Below, piece by piece: positions 32,603-41,563 of a DNA stretch of 64,000 nucleotides. A program made the position numbers and the translations under genes. Origin of the DNA: Paenalicyclobacillus mengziensis (GTDB taxonomy: Bacteria > Bacillota > Bacilli > Alicyclobacillales > Alicyclobacillaceae); NCBI RefSeq assembly GCF_017298635.1, contig NZ_CP071182.1, forward strand, positions 1,364,001-1,428,000, in the 5' to 3' direction. Below the pieces are notes generated by a model. That model was given only the letters and a program-made list of their open reading frames with translations. It ran no database searches and was not told the DNA's origin. Position 1 is the first letter of the stretch, and each line of letters starts with the position of its first letter.

Positions 32603-34444
32603 ATGCAAGTGTTCAACACAATCAAACAGTGGCTTTTCAAGTCTCGAGTGTCGATATCGCAAAAACTAGAAACACAACCAGAGTTACCGATGGACTCTGA
32701 GATAGAGGTTCAGCCTGTGAAACATGGAACCGTGTCTGTCATGGAGAATCAGATATCGATCACGGATCCGGATGACGAGGGGGCGTTTGCCACACTAACG
32801 ATCCCAAAAGATGGACGGTTGGTCGTCGTTTTGGATGGGCAACCCGCTGTTGGGCGGGTGATTGTTCATGGGAAGCAGGACATCCAACTTGTACTTAGCC
32901 ACATTCCGTCCTCTCAAAAGTTTTCATCAAGAGTCTCCAAGAATGCCATGGAGGTCATCGGGCGGGTCGAGGTCACACTGGGGGAGGAGTATCGATTAAA
33001 GGACCTGCATCACGTCCGCCATGCTGTACTTGAACTCGAAGTGAAGCCGGTATATCCCGCACCTCTTGAAGTCGATGAAATCACGGCACAACTGACGTCC
33101 GCAGGTTACCAGGGAGACTTCGATATCAAGGAACTGAAACAACTGTGTCATGCGAATCAGACGAGTGAGGCCATTGTTTTACGAGGCGTCCCCATGATTC
33201 CGGGTAAACCGGCAAGCTACAGACCAGTCAAGCTTCCAAAGGTTTATGATCCGATTCACCGCCGCATGAGGATAACGACCATTTCCATGGGGACGACGGT
33301 GGCGGTGCTCGAACCGGAAATACCGGGAGTTCCGGGAAGAAACGTCCTCGGCCAAGAAGTTCCTTGTCCCAAGCATTGGTCTTTGCCAGAACTGGGTCCA
33401 GGGGTGGTGGAAGTCAATGGGCGGATTGTTGCCATCCGCAACGGGCGGTTTCTTTATACGAGGAGTCGGATAGATGTCATCCCGGAACTCGTTATTTCTC
33501 ATGACTTGTCGAGTAAGGACGGAAAAATCGAATTTGATGGGAATGTGGTCGTTCTGGGTTCGGTCCTGGACGGAAGTTTCATTCAAGCCACGGGAAGTGT
33601 AGAGGTTCACGGTGGGGTCCTTCGTTCAACCGTCATGGGGGAACGTGGTGTATTCGTTGCCGATGCCATCGTCGGTTCCCGGGTGGTTGCAGGTCAATCC
33701 AAGTTTCTTTACATGAAGCTCTACTTCGACATGAAACAATGTGCCGATGAATTTGGCCATTTCCATTTGGAATACAGAGAACTGATTGAACATGCCAAAA
33801 AGCAGTTAAACAATGATGAGCGTCAGCCGTTGCTGGCGGATGTACTCTTGGTCCACCGGCATCGCAAGCTTGAGCGCACACTTATACATTTCTCGGAAGA
33901 TGAAAATCAACTACAAGAACTCGATGACCGGTATCGACAGATTGTGCTTGAGTTGCGCTCGAAGTGGAATGGGATTGGACGTACGAATATTTCTGAAAAA
34001 GACGTGGCGCACTTACATCAATTACTCGCGGATTATGTATCCTTTGTGGAATCTACGATGTCGCTTGAACCAGCTGAAGTGAAAGCCGCAACGGTGACCT
34101 CCAGTTCCGTACGAACCTCCGGAAAAATGGCGATTACAGGAGCAGGGGTCTACGCCAGCTCACTCGAAGCCAGGGACTCCATTTTGGTTAAGGGAACCGT
34201 ACGAGGCGGTTTCTTGGTCGCGGAGAACACGGTACGGATTCACGAACTTGGGACTCCTTCCGGGACAGAAACCAGTGTCAAGGTCTTAAATACATCCGGA
34301 CGAATAGGGATTCGTATCCGGCATCCGAATACACTGCTGCAAGTAGGGACCAACCGAGACCGAAATTTGGTTGAGGAATACAATGCTGTAGTCAAGGGGG
34401 AACGACATGCGAATTCGAACACTTCTCGTCGACGACTCGCCTGA
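32603..34444 (+). CDS. FapA-family (DUF342) protein
   Basis: The protein of about 613 residues belongs to the FapA/DUF342 family, found in flagellar or surface-associated regions of many bacteria. Its central part has the family beta-helix pattern (GKIEFDGNVVVLGSVLDGSF, GSVEVHGGVL, ISMGTTVAVLEPEIPGVPG); residues about 390-500 are helical and coiled-coil-like; a second beta-helical part follows (SSSVRTSGKMAITGAGVYAS). ATG 32603 behind AAAGGGGG is a better start than the open frame at 32552. It follows the EAL gene closely, so both are governed by the c-di-GMP riboswitch. Its biochemical role is not known. Confidence 0.88.
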   Translation: MQVFNTIKQWLFKSRVSISQKLETQPELPMDSEIEVQPVKHGTVSVMENQISITDPDDEGAFATLTIPKDGRLVVVLDGQPAVGRVIVHGKQDIQLVLSHIPSSQKFSSRVSKNAMEVIGRVEVTLGEEYRLKDLHHVRHAVLELEVKPVYPAPLEVDEITAQLTSAGYQGDFDIKELKQLCHANQTSEAIVLRGVPMIPGKPASYRPVKLPKVYDPIHRRMRITTISMGTTVAVLEPEIPGVPGRNVLGQEVPCPKHWSLPELGPGVVEVNGRIVAIRNGRFLYTRSRIDVIPELVISHDLSSKDGKIEFDGNVVVLGSVLDGSFIQATGSVEVHGGVLRSTVMGERGVFVADAIVGSRVVAGQSKFLYMKLYFDMKQCADEFGHFHLEYRELIEHAKKQLNNDERQPLLADVLLVHRHRKLERTLIHFSEDENQLQELDDRYRQIVLELRSKWNGIGRTNISEKDVAHLHQLLADYVSFVESTMSLEPAEVKAATVTSSSVRTSGKMAITGAGVYASSLEARDSILVKGTVRGGFLVAENTVRIHELGTPSGTETSVKVLNTSGRIGIRIRHPNTLLQVGTNRDRNLVEEYNAVVKGERHANSNTSRRRLA

Positions 34445-34859
34445 GACGCTTGAGGCTTTGGCACTTTTGTACGGGTCGAATCCCGAGATCGAGGTGGTTG
34501 GGACGGTACAAACCACTTCTGAGGCGCTCACTTTTTTAGAGTCGACTTCCATTGATCTCGTATCCGTTGATATTCATCTAGGGGCAGACAATGGGTTTCA
34601 TTTGTGTTCTGAGATTCATCAGTCTTACCCGGACGTGTTCGTAGCGATGTGTTCGCTGGAAGACGATGACTCCTATCGGCTCGTGGCGCAGCAAACGGGC
34701 GCACAATACTACATGGGAAAACCGATAACACTCGGGGATATTTGGAATCTGGTGAATCATCTTCGGAGACGTCAAGGTGTGGATTTGGAGCACTCGGATT
34801 CGCGTAAGGATGATGTAAGAGATCTCGACTGGGTCGTTCGTTTTCTTGGGACTCGATGA
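34407..34859 (+). CDS. Stand-alone CheY-like receiver domain protein
   Basis: The 150-residue protein is a receiver domain with an N-terminal acidic pair (TLLVDDSPE), the phosphoacceptor Asp in LVSVDIHLGADNG and the conserved Lys in YYMGKPITLG. No DNA-binding or enzymatic output domain follows, so it probably acts through protein contact, as CheY does. The start ATG behind AAGGGGGAA overlaps the fapA-like gene by 38 bp, giving a tight EAL-FapA-REC operon. The cognate kinase is not in the window. Confidence 0.9.
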   Translation: MRIRTLLVDDSPETLEALALLYGSNPEIEVVGTVQTTSEALTFLESTSIDLVSVDIHLGADNGFHLCSEIHQSYPDVFVAMCSLEDDDSYRLVAQQTGAQYYMGKPITLGDIWNLVNHLRRRQGVDLEHSDSRKDDVRDLDWVVRFLGTR

Positions 34860-35062
34860 TAAAACGTGGTTGTATTGAACTGTGACATGAAGATACATAA
34901 AGAGAAAATTCGTGTGTCATGAAACAACCGGTTCGGCACACAGAGGACCCGTACTTCTCTCTACGTGATTTATATAGACATTGGCTGAGTTTACCTGTAC
35001 TATTAATATAGTTCCTTGCGTAACTTAGCTTCATAGGACAACTGTATATTTCGGGAAAGGCG

Positions 35063-35217
35063 TTCACCTAACCTACGGGGTGAACTTAATAGGGAAACCG
35101 GTGCAAATCCGGTGCGGTCCCGCCACTGTAAGGGCGAACTGAGGTCAATAACCACTGAGTCGAAAGACTTGGGAAGGAGACTATCAGTGTTGAACCCGAG
35201 CCAGGAGACCTACCTTT
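35063..35217 (+). promoter_or_regulatory. Cobalamin riboswitch upstream of the cbi operon
   Basis: The complete aptamer is visible: AGGGAAACCGGTGCAAATCC, GCGGTCCCGCCACTGTAAGG, GGGAAGGAG and the B12 box GAGCCAGGAGACCTACC. It stands ahead of the terminator at 35300 and the cbiX-led operon, so coenzyme B12 should shut the whole pathway down. Confidence 0.96.
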
Positions 35218-35299
35218 TTCCAGCACACTGATTGAACCTACGGTCGATAGGGAGGTGTGGAGGCAGACTCTTTTTATCATTTTTGCGTCTACCAACCAC

Positions 35300-35327
35300 A
35301 ACTCCCTTTCCAGGGAGTTTTTCTTTT
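35300..35327 (+). terminator. Intrinsic terminator behind the cobalamin riboswitch
   Basis: AACTCCCT pairs with AGGGAGTT around a TTCC loop and runs straight into TTTTTCTTTT. It lies between aptamer and cbiX and is the likely off-state terminator. Confidence 0.9.
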
Positions 35328-35386
35328 GGGAAAATTTCTATTCCGACCGATTTTAGCTGAAAAATGAATTGGAACAGAAGGGAAGA

Positions 35387-36346
35387 ATGTGTGTGAAAAC
35401 AGCGGTGTTGCTCATTGGACACGGCAGCCGGGACGAGGAAGGGAACGAGGAATTTCTGCGGTTTGTAGATGAGTTACAGGCGAGCATGACAGGGCAAACG
35501 GTGGTCGGTTGTTTCCTGGAATTTGCAGAGCCAAATATACCCGCCGGGATCGAGGTGTGTATGGCGCTTGGAGCGACGCGCATTGTGGCCGTTCCCGTCA
35601 TATTATTGGCAGCTTCTCATGTCAAGTTGGAAATCCCGGAATTTTTGGATGAAGCCCGTCGGCGTCATCCTGAGATTGAGATTGTTTATGGGCGAAACAT
35701 GGGTCTGCATGAACGGCTGCTCGACTTGCTGGTTGAACGCTTTGAAGAGGTGCAGGACGCCCGTGGACAAGAAGTGAACACACCGCCGGCCCTTGAGCAA
35801 GCCGCGCCGAGCGGCACTAGGCCAAACGGCACGCCAAATGATACTGCGATCGTACTGATGGGACGCGGCAGCAGCGACCCGGATGCAAACGGCGACGTGT
35901 ACAAAATCGCCCGGCTCCTGTGGGAGCGCACGGGGGTGAGTACAGTAGAAACCTGCTTTACAGGCATCACCGACCCGCGCCTTCCAGAAGGCGTCTTCCG
36001 GGCGGTGCGTTTGGGGGCGAAACGAATCGTCGTGGTCCCGTACTTTTTGTTCACCGGAATTCTCATCAAGCGCATGAAAAACCTCGTCAAGGATTTGCAG
36101 CAACAGCATTCGCAGGTCTCCATCCAGATGTCCGCGTATTTCGGGCTTCACGACATCTTGCGTGAAGTGGTGCTCGACCGGATCAAAGAGGCGGACCAGG
36201 AGCAGTCGCGCATGAATTGTGACTTCTGTCAGTACCGCAAAAAGTTCCAACAACAAAACGGTCACTCCGGTCGAGATGAACACCACAAACACGGAGACCA
36301 TGCACATCACGTGCCGCACCTGACCGCGGGGGAGGTGCGGGCATGA
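35387..36346 (+). CDS. cbiX: Sirohydrochlorin cobaltochelatase CbiX, long form
   Basis: CbiX inserts cobalt into sirohydrochlorin, the committing step of the cobalt-early route. Two CbiX domains are present: residues 1-125 with LIGHGSRDEEG and AASHVKLEIP, and about 150-285 with LMGRGSSDPDANG and VVVPYFLFTG. The tail has an MNCDFC (MxCxxC) motif, which binds an Fe-S cluster in the Bacillus megaterium enzyme, and a His-rich run (HHKHGDHAHH) that may hold metal. ATG 35387 is listed; GTG 35393 is better spaced from GAAGGGA. First gene of the operon, overlapping cobA. Confidence 0.95.
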   Translation: MCVKTAVLLIGHGSRDEEGNEEFLRFVDELQASMTGQTVVGCFLEFAEPNIPAGIEVCMALGATRIVAVPVILLAASHVKLEIPEFLDEARRRHPEIEIVYGRNMGLHERLLDLLVERFEEVQDARGQEVNTPPALEQAAPSGTRPNGTPNDTAIVLMGRGSSDPDANGDVYKIARLLWERTGVSTVETCFTGITDPRLPEGVFRAVRLGAKRIVVVPYFLFTGILIKRMKNLVKDLQQQHSQVSIQMSAYFGLHDILREVVLDRIKEADQEQSRMNCDFCQYRKKFQQQNGHSGRDEHHKHGDHAHHVPHLTAGEVRA

Positions 36347-37119
36347 ACCCGAGAGGACGAGTGTTTTTAGTTGGCGCAGGCCCGGGCGACCCGGGACTTT
36401 TGACCCTGCGCGGGAAGCAGTGCCTCGAACGTGCGGATGTCGTGCTGTACGACCGTCTCGTCTCTTCAGCCGTTCTCAACCTGTCGCCCCCAAATGCCGA
36501 AAAACTGTACGTGGGAAAAGAGCGGGAGAACCACGCGGTTCGCCAGGACGAAATCAACGAACTGATGGTCGAGCGGGCGCTCGCAGGGCAGACCGTGGTT
36601 CGGCTTAAAGGCGGCGATCCGTTCGTATTTGGCCGCGGAGGCGAAGAAGCAGAGGTGTTGCGCCGGCAGGGTATTGAGTTCGAAGTGGTGCCAGGGGTGT
36701 CCTCCGCGATTGCGGCACCCGCCTACGCCGGCATTCCCATCACCTATCGGGAAGTGGCTACCGGGTTTCACGTGGTCACGGGACACGAGTGCGTAGCTTC
36801 CCCAAAGACGCCGTGGCCGCTGTTTGCCGCTCAAACGCAGACCCTGGTGATTTTGATGGGGTTGTCCCATCTTACCGAGATCGTCGGAAATTTGCTCCAG
36901 TACGGCCGTTCTCCAAAAACGCCGGTTGCCTTGATCCGCTGGGGGACGACTGCGAGACAGGAAACCGTGTTTGGGACGCTGGCGGATATCGTGGGCGCGG
37001 CCCAAGAAACGGGTATTGAACCGCCGGTTGTCATTGTCGTGGGTGAAGTCGTGCACAAGGCGCAGGACCTGGCTTGGTTTAGCCCGGATGGGGCGTCTTT
37101 AGCCAGCATGAGAGTTTGA
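36343..37119 (+). CDS. cobA: Uroporphyrinogen-III C-methyltransferase (SUMT)
   Basis: The enzyme adds two methyl groups from S-adenosylmethionine to uroporphyrinogen III, giving precorrin-2. The tetrapyrrole-methylase motifs are typical: FLVGAGPGDPGLLTLRG at the N-terminus, VVRLKGGDPFVFGRGGEE and VVPGVSSAIAAPAYAGIP. At 258 residues it has only the methylase domain; the dehydrogenase step is encoded separately at 48117. ATG 36343 overlaps the stop of cbiX and follows GGGGAGGTG. Confidence 0.95.
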   Translation: MNPRGRVFLVGAGPGDPGLLTLRGKQCLERADVVLYDRLVSSAVLNLSPPNAEKLYVGKERENHAVRQDEINELMVERALAGQTVVRLKGGDPFVFGRGGEEAEVLRRQGIEFEVVPGVSSAIAAPAYAGIPITYREVATGFHVVTGHECVASPKTPWPLFAAQTQTLVILMGLSHLTEIVGNLLQYGRSPKTPVALIRWGTTARQETVFGTLADIVGAAQETGIEPPVVIVVGEVVHKAQDLAWFSPDGASLASMRV

Positions 37120-37132
37120 GGAGGGAGCTACG

Positions 37133-38809
37133 TTGGCACAAAAGATTTTCATCGTGGGTTTTGGCCCGGGCCACCGGGAACATATCACGGAACGGGCGCG
37201 CCAGGCCATTGTCGAAAGCGAAGTCATTCTGGGTTACAACACATACGTCGATTTGGTGAAAGAACTTTTGACCGACCAGGTCATTGTTCGCACAGGCATG
37301 ACGGAAGAGGTCAGCCGGGCGCAAAAGGCGGTCGAACTGGCGCGAGGCGGTCAAACGGTGGCGGTGGTTTCCAGCGGCGACGCCGGAGTGTACGGCATGG
37401 CCGGGCTCATTTACGAGGTCCTGGTGGAGCAAGGTTGGCACCCGTCGGAACCGCCCGAGGTGGAGGTGGTGCCTGGCATTTCGGCGATTAACTCCTGCGC
37501 TTCACTGCTCGGCGCCCCGATTATGCACGATGCGTGCACCATCAGCTTGAGCGATCACCTGACACCTTGGGAAGTCATCGAGCGCCGCTTGGAAGCGGCG
37601 GCTTCCGCCGACTTTGTGATTGCCTTGTACAACCCAAAGAGCGGTCGGCGGACGCGCCAGATCGCCGAAGCGCAGCGCATTTTGCTGAAGCACCGGTCAC
37701 CTGAGACTCCCGTTGGGCTCGTCAAGAGCGCCTACCGGGACCGTCAAACGGTGGTGCGCACAGATTTAGCCCACATGCTCGATTACGAAATTGGCATGTT
37801 GACCACCGTGATTGTCGGAAATTCAGCGACGTTTATGCACGACGACCTCATGATCACGCCTCGGGGATACCAACGTAAGTATCAGTTGGACACGGTGGAG
37901 CAGGCCCTGCGCCCGGGCGAGCGGCTGCATGTGGAAAACGAACCGTGGTCGTTGCGCGCCGAGGAGACAACGGGGACACCCATGCGCTGGACGAACGACC
38001 CCTTAGGACAAGCGGGCGTTCAGGTGCGCGAGGTCGGCGCATCCTCTGCGCGGGACTTGGCCGAAGAGGCGCTGACATGCATCCTCGCGGCACAGGATCC
38101 TGATGCCACAGCAACCGGGCCGGAGTTCGAACCGGGGAGCGGCATGGGAGCGGTGGACAGTCCTACGCTGCTTGAGGTGGCGTTGTCGCCAGGAGTGGCC
38201 AACAAAAAGTTCACTCCGGCCCAGCTCGCGGGTCTCACAGAAATCATCGGGGAAACGGGAGAACTGGAGTATACGACCGCCCACCAGCTGGTGCTGCGCG
38301 TTTTGACAACAAAGTCGAAGCAACTCGTGGAACAACTGCGTCAGCTGGGGTTTTGGGTGTTTCCGGTCGGCAACGTAGTCAAGATTAAGGCTTGTGATTT
38401 TTGTGACGGCGACAAGGGAGACGGCGTTCCCTTTGCCGAGGAGTTGACGGCCCGCATTGGCGGCTTGCCCGTGCCCAAGGAATTGTGCATCGGTTATAAC
38501 GGCTGTGCCATGTCCTGTTACGGGGCGGTCCATGAGGATATTGCCCTCGTGTTTCGCAAAGGCAAGGTGGACTTGTTCCTCGGCGGGAAGACCACGGGCC
38601 GCAATGCCCAGCCGGCCCCGCGCGTGGCACAAGGCATTCCCGCCAAAGAAGTGGTGGATTTGGTGGAGCAAATTGTCCGCAACTACCAGCGCGACGCGTT
38701 CCCGGACGAACGGTTTCACAAGTATTTCAAGCGCGTGGGCAGTGTTGCAGGATTCACGTACCAGGAAACGGCGCCGCTGCCGGCAGCGGATGCAGTGTGC
38801 GGGGTCTGA
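37133..38809 (+). CDS. cbiH: Cobalt-precorrin-3 C17-methyltransferase, CbiH60 type with Fe-S domain
   Basis: Residues about 1-240 are the CbiH/CobJ methylase that causes ring contraction (IVGFGPGHREHITERA, VVSSGDAGVYGMAGL, CTISLSDHLTPWEVI). Residues about 340-555 resemble a nitrite/sulfite-reductase half with Cys in KACDFCDGDKGDG and CIGYNGCAMSCYGAV, suited to a [4Fe-4S] cluster. This is the architecture of CbiH60 of Bacillus megaterium. TTG 37133 follows GAGGAGGGAG. The residues between the domains (about 250-320) look like a flexible linker. Confidence 0.94.
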   Translation: MAQKIFIVGFGPGHREHITERARQAIVESEVILGYNTYVDLVKELLTDQVIVRTGMTEEVSRAQKAVELARGGQTVAVVSSGDAGVYGMAGLIYEVLVEQGWHPSEPPEVEVVPGISAINSCASLLGAPIMHDACTISLSDHLTPWEVIERRLEAAASADFVIALYNPKSGRRTRQIAEAQRILLKHRSPETPVGLVKSAYRDRQTVVRTDLAHMLDYEIGMLTTVIVGNSATFMHDDLMITPRGYQRKYQLDTVEQALRPGERLHVENEPWSLRAEETTGTPMRWTNDPLGQAGVQVREVGASSARDLAEEALTCILAAQDPDATATGPEFEPGSGMGAVDSPTLLEVALSPGVANKKFTPAQLAGLTEIIGETGELEYTTAHQLVLRVLTTKSKQLVEQLRQLGFWVFPVGNVVKIKACDFCDGDKGDGVPFAEELTARIGGLPVPKELCIGYNGCAMSCYGAVHEDIALVFRKGKVDLFLGGKTTGRNAQPAPRVAQGIPAKEVVDLVEQIVRNYQRDAFPDERFHKYFKRVGSVAGFTYQETAPLPAADAVCGV

Positions 38810-38834
38810 GACAAGATGAGGAGGAACGAGTCGC

Positions 38835-39638
38835 ATGGTCTTTTTTATGGCGGGGACCAGTGACGCGCGCGACCTTGCCGTCCGGTTGAAGCAGCAAGGG
38901 CAAGCGCTTTTGGCAAGCGTCGTGACGGACAGTGCGGCCCATAGTTTGCAGGAGGCTGGTATTGAAGTGCGCACTGGCCGCCTTAATGTCACGGAGATGA
39001 GCGAACTATTGCGAACAACGGGATCGCGGGTGTTGGTAGATGCCAGCCATCCGTTTGCGGAAGAGGCACACCGAACGGCAATGCAGGCTGCCGAGACAGT
39101 GGGAATTCCTTACGTTCGCTATGAACGGGCGTCCAAAACGTATGACCATCCGCGCGTCACTTGGGTCGACACCTATGAACAGGCGGCGGAGGCAGCGTAC
39201 GCCCGCAGGGGTAGCATCATGCTGACGACAGGCAGTAAAACTCTGCAGGTGTTTACGAAAGTTTTACCACAGCTTCCCGACGTCCGGTTGGTCGCGCGCC
39301 TGCTGCCAAACGTCGAGAACATGGAAAAGTGTGCGCGGCTTGGCTTGGAAGCCAAGAACATAATCGGCATGCAAGGGCCGTTTTCAAAGGAATTCAATCA
39401 GGCGTTGTATCGACAGTACAACACCACGTTGATGGTGACGAAGGAAAGCGGGGGTCCGGGCTCCGTGGATGAAAAAGTCGAGGCCGCCATCGACATGGGC
39501 ATCGACGTGGTCATTATCCGCCGCCCAAAGCTGGCCTATGGCAACAGTTACACGACGTTTGACAGGGTCATTGCTGAAGTGGGAAGACTCACCCGGCCGA
39601 ATGCCAGCGATGTCTTGTCAAAGTCCGGTGAAGGATGA
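38835..39638 (+). CDS. cbiJ: Cobalt-precorrin-6A reductase CbiJ
   Basis: CbiJ/CobK reduces the corrin precursor with NAD(P)H. Family motifs are MAGTSDARDLAVRL at the N-terminus, DASHPFAEEAHRTAM, ARLLPNVENMEKC and VTKESGGPGSVDEKVEAA. Length (267 aa) fits. ATG 38835 lies behind GAGGAGGA, about 25 bp after cbiH60, and the next gene follows almost without gap. Confidence 0.94.
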   Translation: MVFFMAGTSDARDLAVRLKQQGQALLASVVTDSAAHSLQEAGIEVRTGRLNVTEMSELLRTTGSRVLVDASHPFAEEAHRTAMQAAETVGIPYVRYERASKTYDHPRVTWVDTYEQAAEAAYARRGSIMLTTGSKTLQVFTKVLPQLPDVRLVARLLPNVENMEKCARLGLEAKNIIGMQGPFSKEFNQALYRQYNTTLMVTKESGGPGSVDEKVEAAIDMGIDVVIIRRPKLAYGNSYTTFDRVIAEVGRLTRPNASDVLSKSGEG

Positions 39639-39730
39639 ATGAAACGCATCGGCTTTCTTTGCCCCATGTGTCCATCCGCGGGTCAAAGGGAACAAGCAGG
39701 TTACCATTTTTTGAACTGGAGGGCATTTGC

Positions 39731-40438
39731 ATGGATTTTGGCACCGAATTTAAACCCCAGATCATTGAACCGCAAAAAATTCAGGATCGAAGCTTTGAAA
39801 TCATTGCCGAAGAACTGGGTGAACACGCGTTTACACCCGCTCAGTTCAAGGTGGTGCAACGCGTCATTCACGCCTCCGCCGACTTTGAATTAGGCCGCTC
39901 TCTGGTCTTTCACGAGCTGGCCGTAGACAGCGGAATTGCCGCAATCCGGTCGGGACGCACGATTGTGGCTGACGTTCAGATGGTGCAAGCAGGCATCAGC
40001 AAACCACGCATTGAGAAGTACGGCGGAGACGTGAAAGTCTATATCTCGGACGCAGATGTGATGGAGGAGGCCAAGCGGCTCGGGATTACCCGGGCCATAG
40101 CCGCCATTCGCAAAGCGGCTAAGGACGCCCCAGATGGCATTTACGTAGTCGGCAATGCCCCCACTGCCTTGCTCGAGGTCATTCGTCTGGTCAAGGCGGG
40201 AGAGTTGCAGCCGAGTCTGGTCATCGGGGTGCCGGTCGGATTTGTCTCGGCCGCCGAGTCCAAGGCCGAACTGGAAAAACTGGACATTCCGTTCATTGCC
40301 AACCGCGGCCGCAAGGGCGGCAGTCCGGCCGCTGTGGCAGCGGTGAACGCACTGGCCATTTTGGCGGACTTGCCCTATCTGGAGAATCCGTCGGGTCCGG
40401 CCGCAGCCTCGCATCCGGCCCGTCCGCAAAACGCGTAG
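39731..40438 (+). CDS. cbiC: Cobalt-precorrin-8 methylmutase CbiC
   Basis: CbiC moves the C11 methyl group to C12, giving cobyrinate. The catalytic His lies in QRVIHASADFELG; other motifs are VADVQMVQAGI and GNAPTALLEVIRL followed by PVGFVSAAESKAEL. The frame is open from 39635, but ATG 39731 behind GGAGGG gives the normal length (235 aa). The Ala/Pro-rich last 20 residues are unusual for the family. Confidence 0.94.
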   Translation: MDFGTEFKPQIIEPQKIQDRSFEIIAEELGEHAFTPAQFKVVQRVIHASADFELGRSLVFHELAVDSGIAAIRSGRTIVADVQMVQAGISKPRIEKYGGDVKVYISDADVMEEAKRLGITRAIAAIRKAAKDAPDGIYVVGNAPTALLEVIRLVKAGELQPSLVIGVPVGFVSAAESKAELEKLDIPFIANRGRKGGSPAAVAAVNALAILADLPYLENPSGPAAASHPARPQNA

Positions 40439-40453
40439 TGTGGGGGCAGTACC

Positions 40454-41563
40454 ATGGGGGAAATGCTGGAGGTGCCGGAAGGGCCGCTGCGCCATGGCTA
40501 CACCACTGGCGCTTGTGCCACGGCCTGTACGAAGGGAGCCCTTTTAAGCCTGATTGAACAAACGACTGTGGAGTCCGTCCACATTTGGATACCTGCAGGG
40601 GAAAGAGTTTCTTTTGCTCTGCACGACGTCGCGTTTTCCGAAGTTCAGGCCTCTGCCTCCACCATCAAGGACGGCGGTGACGACCCGGACGCCACACACG
40701 GAGCAACCATCGTTGCTACGGTATCCTGGACGGACGTCGAGGGTGAAGTGGAGATTGACGGTGGCGTGGGAGTCGGCCGCGTTACCAAACCGGGGCTTCC
40801 GATTCCCGTCGGGCTCGCTGCCATTAATCCCGTGCCGCGCAAAATGATCCGCGATGTGGTCGAAGAGGTTCTTACCCAGCACAACCTAACGCGGGGGGTG
40901 TGCGTGGTGATTTCCGTTCCGGCAGGCGAGGAAATCGCAAAAAAGACCCTGAACGGACGATTGGGTATTGTCGGCGGGATCTCGATTCTCGGCACACGCG
41001 GAATTGTGGTGCCTTTCTCCACGTCCTCGTACAAGGCAAGCATTGCGTACGGCCTGTCGGTGGCGAAGGAACAAGGGCTGCGAACGGTCGTCTTGACGAC
41101 GGGCGGGCGGAGTGAAAACTACGCGATGAAGATGTACCCGGACTTGCCCATCGAGGCTTTTATCGAGATGGGGGATTTTGTCGGATTTACGGCAAACCAC
41201 GCCAAGCGCACACAGATGCGAGAAATCCGGTTTGTCGGCATGATGGGAAAGTTTTCGAAAGTGGCCCAAGGCGTGATGATGGTGCACGCGCGCAGCGCAC
41301 CCATCGACTTTGGCTTTCTTGCAGAAGTGGCGGCCGAAGTCGGAGTCCCGGCGGACCTGCGTGCAAAGATTCTGGAGGCCAACACGGCCAATCAGGTTGC
41401 GGACTGGATCGTCGAATGGGGGTATCGGGAGTTTTTCGACCGCGTCAGCTTTCACTGCTGCAGACAGGTTGCGAACCAAATCGGCGGGGGACTGCGGATT
41501 GACACTCGATTGACTACGCTGCAGGGAGAATACTTAGGAGGAGCGGTGTTCGATGCCGAGTGA
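40454..41563 (+). CDS. cbiD: Cobalt-precorrin-5B C1-methyltransferase CbiD
   Basis: CbiD methylates C1 of the ring in the cobalt-early route; it is a marker of that route since the aerobic pathway uses CobF. The family start LRHGYTTGACATACTKGA is clear, with DGGDDPDATHG, GVGRVTKPGLPIPVG and ISILGTRGIVVPFS further on. 369 residues is normal. It overlaps the next gene by 11 bp. Confidence 0.95.
   Translation: MGEMLEVPEGPLRHGYTTGACATACTKGALLSLIEQTTVESVHIWIPAGERVSFALHDVAFSEVQASASTIKDGGDDPDATHGATIVATVSWTDVEGEVEIDGGVGVGRVTKPGLPIPVGLAAINPVPRKMIRDVVEEVLTQHNLTRGVCVVISVPAGEEIAKKTLNGRLGIVGGISILGTRGIVVPFSTSSYKASIAYGLSVAKEQGLRTVVLTTGGRSENYAMKMYPDLPIEAFIEMGDFVGFTANHAKRTQMREIRFVGMMGKFSKVAQGVMMVHARSAPIDFGFLAEVAAEVGVPADLRAKILEANTANQVADWIVEWGYREFFDRVSFHCCRQVANQIGGGLRIDTRLTTLQGEYLGGAVFDAE

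Noticed and set aside
36466..37056. 196-aa minus-strand frame across cobA, and similar long antisense frames through the cbi operon
   Set aside because: High-GC genes give long antisense frames; the sense genes are unmistakable and tightly overlapping.
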